Shown: in pieces, positions 1 through 7,516 of the stretch
How the letters are laid out: every line of letters starts with the position of its first letter
Position numbering within the stretch: the first letter of the stretch is position 1
Assembly (NCBI GenBank): GCA_038200275.1
Contig: JBBPYC010000068.1
Span: forward strand, 1 to 33,219
Source of the DNA: JBBPYC01 sp038200275
GTDB taxonomy: Bacteria > Pseudomonadota > Gammaproteobacteria > Burkholderiales > Burkholderiaceae_C
DNA: 33,219 bases
Reading direction: 5' to 3'
Program-made: the position numbers and the translations under genes
The notes under the pieces: generated by a model
Told to the model about the DNA's origin: nothing
The model's input: only the letters and a program-made list of their open reading frames with translations
Database searches by the model: none

Positions 1-1
1 A

Positions 2-361
2 AAACCCGAGGAAGGCACAGCGCTCGGCTACTGGTCGTTTTGGCTGCAGATCGTCGGCATGTTCGGCATGACGCTGTCATTTGCAACCGCGGGCATTGGT
101 CAGGTATACCTCGAGCGGATCATGGGGCTCGGATACCTCGATACGCAGCTCAAGATCCAGGTCCACTTCCTGATGTTGATCGCAACGGCGTCGATCTTTG
201 CGGCAGGTGTCGTGCTCTTCATCATCGACTTCTTCCGCTATGCGCCGCGGCTTGAAGTCGTGAGCGACGACCCGACGCTCCATGCACGGGGACACGATGC
301 CGCGGTGCGGCAACCGCTACCGCCGCAGCGGCCGCCCTCGCGACCCGCTACGGCGAGCTGA
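2..361 (+). CDS. norB: Nitric oxide reductase large subunit NorB, 3' end (partial)
   Basis: This is the C-terminal part of the integral-membrane cytochrome b subunit of nitric oxide reductase, which reduces 2 NO to N2O in denitrification. The reading frame is open from the window edge. It shows two hydrophobic segments (around WLQIVGMFGMTLSFATAG and VHFLMLIATASIFAAGVVLF) joined by the YLERIMGLGY segment typical of the last helices of NorB. After the last helix (IDFFRYAPR) comes a soluble tail of about 40 residues rich in Pro, Arg and Ala, longer than I would expect and without recognisable function. The stop codon overlaps the norQ start (TGATG), so the two are probably translationally coupled. 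The identity rests on these helices and on the norQ and norD genes that follow; the haem and iron ligands lie upstream of the window. Confidence 0.85.
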   Translation, partial: KPEEGTALGYWSFWLQIVGMFGMTLSFATAGIGQVYLERIMGLGYLDTQLKIQVHFLMLIATASIFAAGVVLFIIDFFRYAPRLEVVSDDPTLHARGHDAAVRQPLPPQRPPSRPATAS

Positions 362-1251
362 TGCGCCACCCGACCGAGGACTCAAGCACGCCAACGCCAT
401 TGGCGATACACGTACCGCAGGATGCGGTCGCGACCGCCCCGTCACCGGACATTGACGATCGAGGCCACAACCCGGCAGCGCCGCCCTGGTATCTGCCCAC
501 CGCAGCCGAAGTCGTGATCTTCGAGCAATGCCATGCACGTGGCCTCGCGGTGCTGCTGAAGGGTCCAACTGGCTGCGGCAAGACGCGCTTTGTCGAGCAC
601 ATGGCGTGGCGGCTCCAGCGGCCACTGGTGACCGTCGCCTGCCATGACGATCTGACAGCCAGCGACCTGATCGGCCGCTATCTGATCCGCCATGACGGCA
701 CCGTGTGGCAGGACGGTCCGCTGACGCGCGCAGTGCGTGAAGGCGCGATCCTCTACCTGGATGAAGTGGTCGAAGCGCGTCAGGACACCATTGTGGTGCT
801 GCACCCGCTGGCCGACCACCGGCGCGAACTGCCGATCGACAAGACCGGTGAACTGGTGCGCGCGGCAGCAGGCTTTCAGCTGGTGGTTTCCTACAACCCT
901 GGTTACCAGCGCATGCTGAAAGACCTGAAGCCCAGCACGCGCCAGCGTTTCGTCGCGCTCGACTTCGACTTTCCACCGCCAGAGCGCGAGGCGCAAATCG
1001 TCGTGCGTGAAGGCCAATGTGCGGCGCCGATCGCGCATGCCCTGGTCGAACTGGCCGTGCGCCTGCGCAGCTTGCGTGACCGTGGCCTGGCTGAAGTCCC
1101 CAGCACACGGCTGTTGATTGCTGCAGCGCGCCTGATCGCCAGCGGGATCGACGAGAAGACCGCCTGCGTCGTCGCCATCGTCGCGCCGCTGTCGGACGAG
1201 CCGACGCTGCTTGCCGCGATGCGCGACCTGGTCGATGCGACCTTCGTATAG
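361..1251 (+). CDS. norQ: Nitric oxide reductase activation protein NorQ (MoxR-type AAA+ ATPase)
   Basis: A 296-residue AAA+ ATPase of the MoxR/CbbQ/NorQ family, which works with a VWA-domain partner (NorD) to insert the non-haem iron into NorB. The Walker A motif GPTGCGKT is at residues 68-75, Walker B (ILYLDEV, acidic pair D134-E135) follows, and the arginine-rich region after FQLVVSYNPGYQ matches the family's sensor 1 and second arginine segments. The protein has about 30 residues of low-complexity N-terminal extension before the conserved core, a little longer than usual NorQ. The ATG start overlaps the norB stop by one base, which supports it. The gene is followed 23 bases later by norD, the usual order. 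It acts in the cytoplasm at the inner membrane. Confidence 0.92.
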   Translation: MRHPTEDSSTPTPLAIHVPQDAVATAPSPDIDDRGHNPAAPPWYLPTAAEVVIFEQCHARGLAVLLKGPTGCGKTRFVEHMAWRLQRPLVTVACHDDLTASDLIGRYLIRHDGTVWQDGPLTRAVREGAILYLDEVVEARQDTIVVLHPLADHRRELPIDKTGELVRAAAGFQLVVSYNPGYQRMLKDLKPSTRQRFVALDFDFPPPEREAQIVVREGQCAAPIAHALVELAVRLRSLRDRGLAEVPSTRLLIAAARLIASGIDEKTACVVAIVAPLSDEPTLLAAMRDLVDATFV

Positions 1252-1274
1252 GCAGTAGACCCGAGTCGCGCAAG

Positions 1275-3416
1275 TTGGCCGAAGCCGAAGACGTCATCAC
1301 CGACGCAGCGCGCCACGCAACGATCTTCGCGCGTGGCCTCTGGCAGCGCCGGCGTGCCGCGTCCGGCAAGCAGCAGCCAGCGCCACTGCGCCTTGCCGAT
1401 GTGGCTCCGCGGATTGACCTGCTGATCACGGCGGTGTTCGGCCGCAGTTTTGCGATCCGTGCTGCGCAGCCGCCCGCGCCGCCGACGGTGCTCGCACGGC
1501 TGCTGCAGAAGCCGCGCGAACGGGCGCCGTATTGGCGGGCCGCGATCGCTGCGACCGACGGCGGGCATATCTGGTTGCCGCCAACGTTCGATGGCGCGTT
1601 GAGCGAATCGGCCGCGATTGCCCATTGGCGGCTGCTCGCGTTGCGACAAGCAATGCGTGCGGTCCGCGCCGGCGGCGCTGAGCACACCACGGCCCGCGAC
1701 GCCGCTGAACACCGACGGATGCTGGGCAACGCCACGCCGCTCGTGCGTGACCTGCACCTGCTGTTTGAGGCGCATGCGGCTGATCAGGCGCTGCTTCGGC
1801 TGCTGCCCGGAATGCGCGACGCGCTGCAGGAACTTCGCGTTGGATCGTTCGCGCAACGGCCCTCGCTGGAAGCGTTCCCGGCGCGGCTACAACGCTTCGA
1901 GCGGCTGGTTCGGCACGTGCTTGGCGGCGCGCTGAACCAGCACCTTGAACTGACGGAATACTTGGCGACCTGCGACCTTGCGGCTTCCTTCCACCTTCAC
2001 ACATCGGTACATGCGTACACACTGGCGCAGGCCGTTGCCGACGACTGGCCCGACGCAGCACAGGCCGCGCAAGTAGCCGGCCCCTGGCTCTGGCGCGATC
2101 AATGGAGTGGCGACTTGCGCATCGGTGTGGACCGCACCAGTGCGCATGCCACATCGGTGGGTACCACCGGTCTCGCCGGCGACGAAGACCTTGTGGCACC
2201 CCGCAGCGCGCGTCTGGTCCGCCGCCCCGACGTACGCGAACCTGCCGACGGCGAGGAACAGGACCAAAGTCCGGGCGCTTGGATGGTCCAGACCGCCGCG
2301 CCGCATGAGAAAGCCGAAGATCCGATGGGCCTGCAGCGACCGACCGATCAGGATGCGGAGACCGCTGCCGACGACTTTGCGGACGCGCTGTCCGAATTGC
2401 CCGAGGCGCGGCTGGTCTCGACGCCGGGCGCACCCAAGGAAGTGCTGCTGTCCGACGATCCGCCCGAACGCCGCGTGGCGCCGCGCAACACGACGGCCGC
2501 GGTAGCAGCGCCTGCGGACGCACCGCAACGTCTGGACTATCCCGAATGGGACTGGCGCGCGCAGGCCTACCGCGAGCCCGGCGCGACCGTCTGGTTGCTG
2601 CCAGCCGCACTGGGTCCGATGCAATGGGTCGATGACACGCTGGCGGCCCGGCACGGCATGCTGCATGAGATCCGGCGTCGCTTCGAGCTGTTGCGCGCGC
2701 AGCGTGTCCGATTGCGGCGGCAACTGGATGGTGATGCGATCGACCTGGCGGCTTATGTCGAAGCACGCGCGCAGTTCGACGCCGGCCTGCCGCTGGATCA
2801 ACGGCTCTATGAGAGCGAGCGGCGCAGCCGGCGGGATCTGGCGGTGCTGCTGCTGGTCGATGTGAGTGGATCGACCGACAGCCAGATCGCCGCTGGCCAG
2901 CGCATCGTCGATGTCGAACGCGAGGCGCTGCTGCTGGTCTGCAACGCGCTGGATGGGATGCGCGCGCCGTACAGCGTGCAGGCGTTCTCAGGCGAGGGGC
3001 CGCAGCGCGTCGTGGTGCGCAGCGTCAAGGCGTTCTCAGAGCGTTTTGACGACACGGTGGCGCGGCGAATCGCAGGGCTTGAGCCGGAGCGCTACACGCG
3101 CGCTGGCGCCGCGCTGCGGCATGCCACCGCACTGCTGAGCGCGCAGCCCGCCGAGCATCGGCTGCTGCTGCTCCTGTCAGACGGCAAGCCCAATGACAGC
3201 GATGCCTACGAAGGGCGCTACGGCGTCGAGGACCTGCGCCAGGCCGTCGTCGAAGCACGGCTGCAGGGCATCGCTCCGTTTTGCCTGACCGTCGACCGGC
3301 AGGCCGCGAGCTACCTGCCCGCAGTGTTCGGCCCGTACCACTATGCGCTGTTGCAGCGGCCTGAGCGGCTGCCCACCGTGCTGCTCGATTGGTTGCGGCG
3401 GCTGGTCGCGACCTGA
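1275..3416 (+). CDS. norD: Nitric oxide reductase activation protein NorD (VWA domain)
   Basis: A 713-residue cytoplasmic protein with a C-terminal von Willebrand A domain, partner of NorQ in activation of nitric oxide reductase. The metal-ion-dependent adhesion motif is visible as DVSGS at residues 529-533 (in LAVLLLVDVSGSTDS), followed by the family-typical LLLLLSDGKPND segment. The N-terminal two thirds are Ala/Arg-rich and variable, with an acidic, probably disordered stretch around residues 330-410. The start used here is TTG at 1275, 23 bases after norQ, with only a weak ribosome-binding site (AAG just upstream); no ATG or GTG start is available in frame between the norQ stop and this position, so the start is uncertain. 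Gene order norB-norQ-norD and the VWA domain make the assignment firm. Confidence 0.9.
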   Translation: MAEAEDVITDAARHATIFARGLWQRRRAASGKQQPAPLRLADVAPRIDLLITAVFGRSFAIRAAQPPAPPTVLARLLQKPRERAPYWRAAIAATDGGHIWLPPTFDGALSESAAIAHWRLLALRQAMRAVRAGGAEHTTARDAAEHRRMLGNATPLVRDLHLLFEAHAADQALLRLLPGMRDALQELRVGSFAQRPSLEAFPARLQRFERLVRHVLGGALNQHLELTEYLATCDLAASFHLHTSVHAYTLAQAVADDWPDAAQAAQVAGPWLWRDQWSGDLRIGVDRTSAHATSVGTTGLAGDEDLVAPRSARLVRRPDVREPADGEEQDQSPGAWMVQTAAPHEKAEDPMGLQRPTDQDAETAADDFADALSELPEARLVSTPGAPKEVLLSDDPPERRVAPRNTTAAVAAPADAPQRLDYPEWDWRAQAYREPGATVWLLPAALGPMQWVDDTLAARHGMLHEIRRRFELLRAQRVRLRRQLDGDAIDLAAYVEARAQFDAGLPLDQRLYESERRSRRDLAVLLLVDVSGSTDSQIAAGQRIVDVEREALLLVCNALDGMRAPYSVQAFSGEGPQRVVVRSVKAFSERFDDTVARRIAGLEPERYTRAGAALRHATALLSAQPAEHRLLLLLSDGKPNDSDAYEGRYGVEDLRQAVVEARLQGIAPFCLTVDRQAASYLPAVFGPYHYALLQRPERLPTVLLDWLRRLVAT

Positions 3417-3440
3417 CGCGAGGCCGACCACACGAGGTGG

Positions 3441-3794
3441 CTAAAGCTTCGGGCCGCTGTCCGCCTCGTGCTTGAGTGCAATCGTCAGCAACAGCGAAGA
3501 ATCCTCGAGCGCGCGCAGCGCGTGCGTCTCTTCGCCGCGCAGATGAATCAACTGGCCCGCCTGCAGTTCCTGCAAGCCGGCATCACAGTGGAAGGCGACG
3601 CGCCCTTCGATGCACTGCACCGTGATCTCACCGGCCACCGAATGCGGCGGCAATCCTTCGCCAGCGTGCAACACCAGTCGCGCAACTTCCAGATCGGCGG
3701 ACTTGAACAGCGCGTGCGATCGGCTCTGCGCAAGCGCCGAGCCAAACGGCTTGAGGTCGGCGACTTGACCGGACTTCAGATGAGGCAATGCCAT
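3441..3794 (-). CDS. Small cupin-domain protein
   Basis: A 117-residue single-domain cupin. The first cupin motif is seen as GLPPHSVAGEITVQCIEG, keeping one His and the Glu of the usual metal-binding set but with Ser-Val where a second His is common. The second motif contains LRGEETHALRALEDSSLLL with a conserved His. Such small cupins bind a metal or small ligand; the substrate cannot be told from sequence. The ATG at 3794 is chosen because AGGAG stands 7 bases upstream, although the frame stays open for about 260 more codons through the divergent lipoprotein gene. It converges on norD with only 24 bases between the stop codons. Small cupins sit near denitrification genes in related bacteria as far as I recall, so a link to NO metabolism is possible but only inferred. 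Confidence 0.8.
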   Translation of the reverse strand: MALPHLKSGQVADLKPFGSALAQSRSHALFKSADLEVARLVLHAGEGLPPHSVAGEITVQCIEGRVAFHCDAGLQELQAGQLIHLRGEETHALRALEDSSLLLTIALKHEADSGPKL

Positions 3795-3830
3795 GATGTC
3801 GCTCCTGGCCCCCGGTGAATCCGTCAATTC

Positions 3831-3859
3831 TTGTCCGGCTGGCATCGTTGTTAAATTAT
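3831..3859 (+). promoter_or_regulatory. Candidate sigma-70 promoter for the lipoprotein pair
   Basis: TTGTCC (3831-3836) and AATTAT (3854-3859) are separated by 17 bases in an AT-rich patch about 120 bases upstream of the first lipoprotein gene. The match to consensus is moderate (4 of 6 in the -10 box), so this is a suggestion only. Confidence 0.3.
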
Positions 3860-3980
3860 GCTGACGGCCAATTTCAAGGTTGCGTAAGCACGGGCCTGGC
3901 GCGATATCGCGCACAGGGCTCCTATCATGAACCGCATCAGGCCCATGCCAATCGTTCGCGCAATCGAAAAGAAAGAAGAC

Positions 3981-4544
3981 ATGTCCATGATGGGATTCCG
4001 AGTCATTGCATCGCTGAGTTTGATGGCAGTTGCGGCGACTGGCTGTAGTTCGCTGCTGACCGAGACCGGCTCGGCCGTGGCCGGTATCGCGGGCGGTGGC
4101 GTGGCCAGTGCGATCACCAACGACGCGGGCGTGGCGGCCGGCATCGGCATCGGCGTGCAGGCCGGTATGCGCACGTTCATCCAGTACGGCCAGCGCAAGG
4201 TGCATACCGAAGCGCAGACGCAGATTGCGCAGGTTGCCGGGCCGCTTGCGGTCGGCGAGATCGCACGTTGGCAAAGCACGTTGTCGTTGCCGCTGGAGCC
4301 GGAAGAAGCCGGCCGTGTCACGGTCAGCCGCGTGATTGCCAGTGGGGTGCTGGACTGCAAGGAGATCGTGTTCTCGATCGACCTGACCAGCGAAGGCAAC
4401 GCGGGCGGCGATGCCACCAAGCAACCGACCGAGCCGGTCTTGCAGAGCCGCTTTTATGTGGCGTCGATCTGCAAAGACAGCAACGCGGGCTGGCAGTGGG
4501 CAGCCGCCGAGCCGGCCACTGGTCGCTGGGGATCCTTGCAATGA
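3981..4544 (+). CDS. Predicted outer- or inner-membrane lipoprotein, paralogue of the next gene
   Basis: A 187-residue protein with a lipoprotein signal peptide: hydrophobic stretch VIASLSLMAVAATG ending in lipobox ATGC, lipidated Cys at residue 22. Then comes a Gly/Ala-rich amphipathic region (GIAGGGVASAITNDAG, GIGIGVQAGMRTF) and a soluble domain ending in a Trp-rich motif WQWAAAEPATGRWGSLQ. I do not recognise the family. The ATG at 3981 is preferred because AAAGAAAGAAG lies just before it and it puts the signal peptide at the N-terminus; an in-frame ATG at 3927 would add 18 charged residues. The stop overlaps the next start (ATGA), and the two products align along most of their length, so they probably act together or form a hetero-oligomer at the membrane. 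The function is unknown. Confidence 0.8.
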   Translation: MSMMGFRVIASLSLMAVAATGCSSLLTETGSAVAGIAGGGVASAITNDAGVAAGIGIGVQAGMRTFIQYGQRKVHTEAQTQIAQVAGPLAVGEIARWQSTLSLPLEPEEAGRVTVSRVIASGVLDCKEIVFSIDLTSEGNAGGDATKQPTEPVLQSRFYVASICKDSNAGWQWAAAEPATGRWGSLQ

Positions 4545-5089
4545 GGGGCAGCAACCGCGGTCGCGGCAGCTGTGCACCGCAGCGCCTGACGGCGGTACTG
4601 ACGGCTGCTGTGTTGGCTGCTGCGGTGCTGTCGGGCTGCAATGCGCTGGGCGGCATCACCGGCGCAGTCGCAGGCGCTGCATCCGGCACCGCGAGCGGCA
4701 ATCCGGGCGTGGGCATCGCGGTTGCGATCGGCGTGAAAACCGTGGTCGACGCAGCGCAGAAGAAATTCGACCGCTACTGGCATCGTGCGGAGCAGGAGCG
4801 CATTGCCGAGCAGATCGGCGCGCTCGATGTCGGCACCGAGGGCCCCTGGCAGGTGCGCCACGTCGTGCCTTATCAAGACAGCCAGGGCCGCGTGCGCGTG
4901 TTGCGCGCGTTCTCCAGCGCGCTGGCCGAATGCAGGGAGGCGCTGTTCACGGTGGAAGACGAAGAAGACACGAAGCCGGCCGATGCGAAACCACCGCAGC
5001 AATACTTGACCACCGCCTGCCGCGGCGACCAGGGCTGGCATTGGGCCATGGCGGAGCCGGCGGTAGCGCGTTGGGGAACGCTGCACTGA
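4541..5089 (+). CDS. Predicted lipoprotein, paralogue of the preceding gene
   Basis: A 182-residue protein with lipobox LSGC (Cys 33) after the hydrophobic stretch LTAVLTAAVLAAAVL. The remainder follows the same plan as the preceding gene: a Gly/Ala-rich segment (GITGAVAGAASGTASG), GVGIAVAIGVKTVVDAAQKK, a domain with PWQVRHVVPYQDSQGRVRV, a conserved Cys near ALAECREALF, and the ending WHWAMAEPAVARWGTLH. Its ATG overlaps the stop of the upstream gene by four bases, indicating translational coupling. The N-terminus before the hydrophobic core is somewhat long (15 residues, basic). I do not recognise a named family. The tandem, coupled arrangement points to a duplication and a shared role, probably in the periplasm or at the outer membrane. 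Confidence 0.78.
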   Translation: MRGSNRGRGSCAPQRLTAVLTAAVLAAAVLSGCNALGGITGAVAGAASGTASGNPGVGIAVAIGVKTVVDAAQKKFDRYWHRAEQERIAEQIGALDVGTEGPWQVRHVVPYQDSQGRVRVLRAFSSALAECREALFTVEDEEDTKPADAKPPQQYLTTACRGDQGWHWAMAEPAVARWGTLH

Positions 5090-5124
5090 CCGAGGGATAC
5101 ACAGACAGCGCCTCAGGCGGGCGC

Positions 5125-5143
5125 CGGCGAGGAACGCTCGCCG
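5125..5143. terminator. Hairpin between the convergent lipoprotein and proC genes
   Basis: CGGCGAG (5125-5131) and CTCGCCG (5137-5143) form a perfect 7-bp stem with the 5-base loop GAACG, 36 bases after the second lipoprotein stop. No T-run follows, so it is at best a weak or factor-assisted terminator or an mRNA 3' end stabiliser. The surrounding 5090-5297 has no credible gene. Confidence 0.35.
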
Positions 5144-5153
5144 TGACTTCAGG

Positions 5154-5171
5154 TGCTATCCAAAAAATAGC
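5154..5171. repeat. Short GCTAT..ATAGC intergenic palindrome
   Basis: GCTAT (5154-5158) and ATAGC (5167-5171) flank an A-rich loop. It resembles the other small elements in this window near 11458 and 26462. I recall similar GCTATT..AATAGC sequences scattered between genes in Comamonadaceae genomes; this copy lies downstream of the lipoprotein pair and could help to end transcription from either side. Confidence 0.4.
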
Positions 5172-5297
5172 ATGCCATGGACGCAAATCTTGCGGTTGTA
5201 GCCTTTTTGGCTGAGTTTTTGACAAACCCACTGCGCTTGCACTGACCGGGGCAACTCGTCCGCTGCGTTGTTGATGAACTCGCCGAACGGCGTTCGC

Positions 5298-6137
5298 TCA
5301 GCCTGCCCCGAACTCGTCCCCCAGTTCCCTCGCGCGGTGCCGCGCCGCCTGCATCGCGGCGATGAACTGGCCCTTCACGCCGGCTGCTTCCAGCCGCGTG
5401 ATCGCGGCGTACGTGGTGCCGCCCTTGGACGTCACGCGGCTGCGCAATTGCTCCGGTGATTCGGTCGAAGCCCGCGCAAGCTCGGACGCCCCCACGAAAG
5501 TTCCGACGGCAAGCATGTGGGCCTGCTCCTGCGACAAACCCATCTGCTGGCCGGCCGCAACCATCGTTTCCAGAAAATAGAACACGTAAGCCGGGCCGGA
5601 GCCAGACAGTGCGGTCACCGCGTCGAGCTGCGCTTCCTCGTCGACCCAGACGTGCTGGCCGGTGCCTGCGATCACCTGCTCGGCCAGCGCCCGGTCGGCG
5701 TCGCTGGCGCCGTTGCGCGCGAACAGGCCGGTCATGCCCAGGCCGACCAGCGCCGGCGTGTTGGGCATCGCACGCACCACGCGCTCGCTGGACAGCCACT
5801 GCGCAATGCTGCTGGTGCGGATGCCGGCGGCGATGCTCAGGTGCAACGCACGAGCGGTGTACGGTGCGCTTGCCGTTGCCGCTTCAGCGAATACTTGCGG
5901 CTTCACGGCCCAGACCACGATTTCGGCGCGCTCCAGAAATGCACCCGGTGCGGCTTGCGCCGTCACCCCGTGGTGCGTGAGCAGTCGCTGGCGCGCGTCG
6001 GCTGCGGGCTCGACCACATGAATGTCGGCGCTGGCCAGGCCATCGGCGATCAAGCCGCCGATGATGGCCGCGGCCATGTTGCCGCCGCCGATGAACGCGA
6101 TCGGCGGGAGATCGTTGGCTGCTGCGGTGTCGCTCAT
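5298..6137 (-). CDS. proC: Pyrroline-5-carboxylate reductase ProC
   Basis: A 279-residue enzyme that reduces pyrroline-5-carboxylate to L-proline with NAD(P)H, the last step of proline synthesis in the cytoplasm. The Rossmann motif FIGGGNMAAAIIGGL begins near residue 15. The VWAVKPQ segment and the RAMPNTPALVGLGMTGL block are typical. The signature of the C-terminal dimerisation and active-site domain is complete: VTALSGSGPAYVFYFLE and SKGGTTYAAI. The length matches the family (about 270). The ATG at 6137 is chosen because it gives the standard N-terminus; the frame stays open upstream but overlaps the preceding gene. It is the third gene of a minus-strand run, 5 bases after the phytase-like gene, so it is probably co-transcribed with it. 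Confidence 0.95.
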   Translation of the reverse strand: MSDTAAANDLPPIAFIGGGNMAAAIIGGLIADGLASADIHVVEPAADARQRLLTHHGVTAQAAPGAFLERAEIVVWAVKPQVFAEAATASAPYTARALHLSIAAGIRTSSIAQWLSSERVVRAMPNTPALVGLGMTGLFARNGASDADRALAEQVIAGTGQHVWVDEEAQLDAVTALSGSGPAYVFYFLETMVAAGQQMGLSQEQAHMLAVGTFVGASELARASTESPEQLRSRVTSKGGTTYAAITRLEAAGVKGQFIAAMQAARHRARELGDEFGAG

Positions 6138-6142
6138 GGGGT

Positions 6143-7381
6143 TCAAGCTTTCTTTGGAGACAGCAAGGAAGTGGTGGGTGGAGAAACGGCGGACGCCGGA
6201 TCGTGCCACGCGAACGCAGCGAACTGCGTGATCTGCAGCGGGTTGAAATTGTCGTCGCTGACGAACAGCAGGGTGCGTTGCGGCGCAGCGTCGGTGCCGG
6301 CAACGCGCGCGGCAGGCAGTGGTGGCCCCCACGCCATGCCTTCGGTGTTGTCGAGCCGCGGCAGGCCCAACTGGTCGAAGTCGGCAACCAGCGTCTTGCG
6401 TGCGACCTCGACCGATCGGGTCGTGCGCAGGGTCGGCAGCCCGAGCGTGTCCTCAGGCTGCCGCACGTCGACCACAAACAGACGCAGGGACACGCCTGCG
6501 CCCAGCGAAAAGCCGCGCTCCAGCACCAGCATGCGGTACGCATCGATCATCAAAATCTCCGACACGCCGTTGTCAGCAAAGCCCAGGCCGGGGATCGGCA
6601 GCCGCCGGATGCTTTCCGGCCGGTACGCGAACTGCCGCACTGCTTGGCCGGAGGCGAGATCGAACTGCGTGAAGCGGCACGGCGCACCGGCGGCTTCCAC
6701 GCTGGACGCGGGGCCGTCCTGCAGCAGCGGGTGCTCCATGGCGACCCAGGCGCTGCGGCCATCCGGCGTCAACGCGAGGCCTTCGAACGCGCCGTTGTGG
6801 CGCGGCCCGCGCTGCTCGTCGGGGTGCATCGCAAACATCGTGGGCAGTTGCAGCTCGCGCAGATGCCGGCCGTCCAGCGTCATCTCGCGCACGAATGGAT
6901 CGACACCGCGGTGTCGATTGCCTTCGCTCGTCCACAGCAGGGTGCGCGTGTCTGGCCGCAGGCGGATGCTCTCCGGGTCGGCCTGCAACTGGCCCGGGCC
7001 GCGGCGCAGATACGGCGTGCCGTCGGCCTGCTTCATCGTGACCACGTCTTGCAGCTGGGGCTCACCGATGCCATGTGCGTTCAGCGCGATGCGCAGCGTG
7101 TAGAAGCGCGCCGGTGCATCGGCGTCGCTGATCGCATACCAGAGGTCGTCCACCGGGTCGTAGTCGATGCCCGACAAGCCGCCAACCGTCGTGTCCCTGA
7201 ACTGCCGACGATAGGCCAGCGTGGCGCTGCCGAGCAAGCGAAGGGCCGCGTGCTGCCGCGTCAGTGCGCCAACCGCCGCGTGGCCGGTGCACCCGGCAAC
7301 AGACGCCACCCCAGCCACAGCGGTCGCAAGCCAGCGCCGGCGGCTGATGGGATGCGAGGCGCCGCAGCGGTCATCGATCAT
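6143..7381 (-). CDS. Esterase-like/phytase-like secreted lipoprotein (Tat signal)
   Basis: A 412-residue protein of the phytase-like (esterase-like activity) beta-propeller family, seen in GLSGIDYDPVDDLWYAISDAD, NGAFEGLALTPDGRSAWVAMEHPL and LFVVDVRQPEDTL. The N-terminus carries a twin-arginine motif (SRRRWLATAV, residues 13-22) followed by a lipobox-like VAGC (Cys 31), so it is probably exported folded by Tat and lipid-anchored. These proteins hydrolyse organic phosphates or esters, but the substrate is not known from sequence. An alternative TTG start at 7447 has a better ribosome-binding site (AAAGGA 7 bases upstream) but would give an unusually long region before the Tat motif; the start is therefore uncertain. 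It lies 135 bases (69 from the TTG) after the haloperoxidase gene and 5 bases before proC. Confidence 0.82.
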   Translation of the reverse strand: MIDDRCGASHPISRRRWLATAVAGVASVAGCTGHAAVGALTRQHAALRLLGSATLAYRRQFRDTTVGGLSGIDYDPVDDLWYAISDADAPARFYTLRIALNAHGIGEPQLQDVVTMKQADGTPYLRRGPGQLQADPESIRLRPDTRTLLWTSEGNRHRGVDPFVREMTLDGRHLRELQLPTMFAMHPDEQRGPRHNGAFEGLALTPDGRSAWVAMEHPLLQDGPASSVEAAGAPCRFTQFDLASGQAVRQFAYRPESIRRLPIPGLGFADNGVSEILMIDAYRMLVLERGFSLGAGVSLRLFVVDVRQPEDTLGLPTLRTTRSVEVARKTLVADFDQLGLPRLDNTEGMAWGPPLPAARVAGTDAAPQRTLLFVSDDNFNPLQITQFAAFAWHDPASAVSPPTTSLLSPKKA

Positions 7382-7516
7382 CGAATGGTGTGTTGCTTTG
7401 ATGGCGACGTTGGTATATCGCAGCCATTCGGGCCGGTCTTGAGGCAATCGCGTTCCTTTCCCCTATCGAAACAGAACCAATCCATCGTTGAGCACTGCAG
7501 CGCATCCGAACAGCAA

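Noticed and set aside
3441..4577. A 378-codon open frame on the minus strand covering the cupin and more
   Set aside because: Only its last 117 codons look like a protein family; the rest runs antisense through the lipoprotein gene, and a good ribosome-binding site lies before the ATG at 3794.
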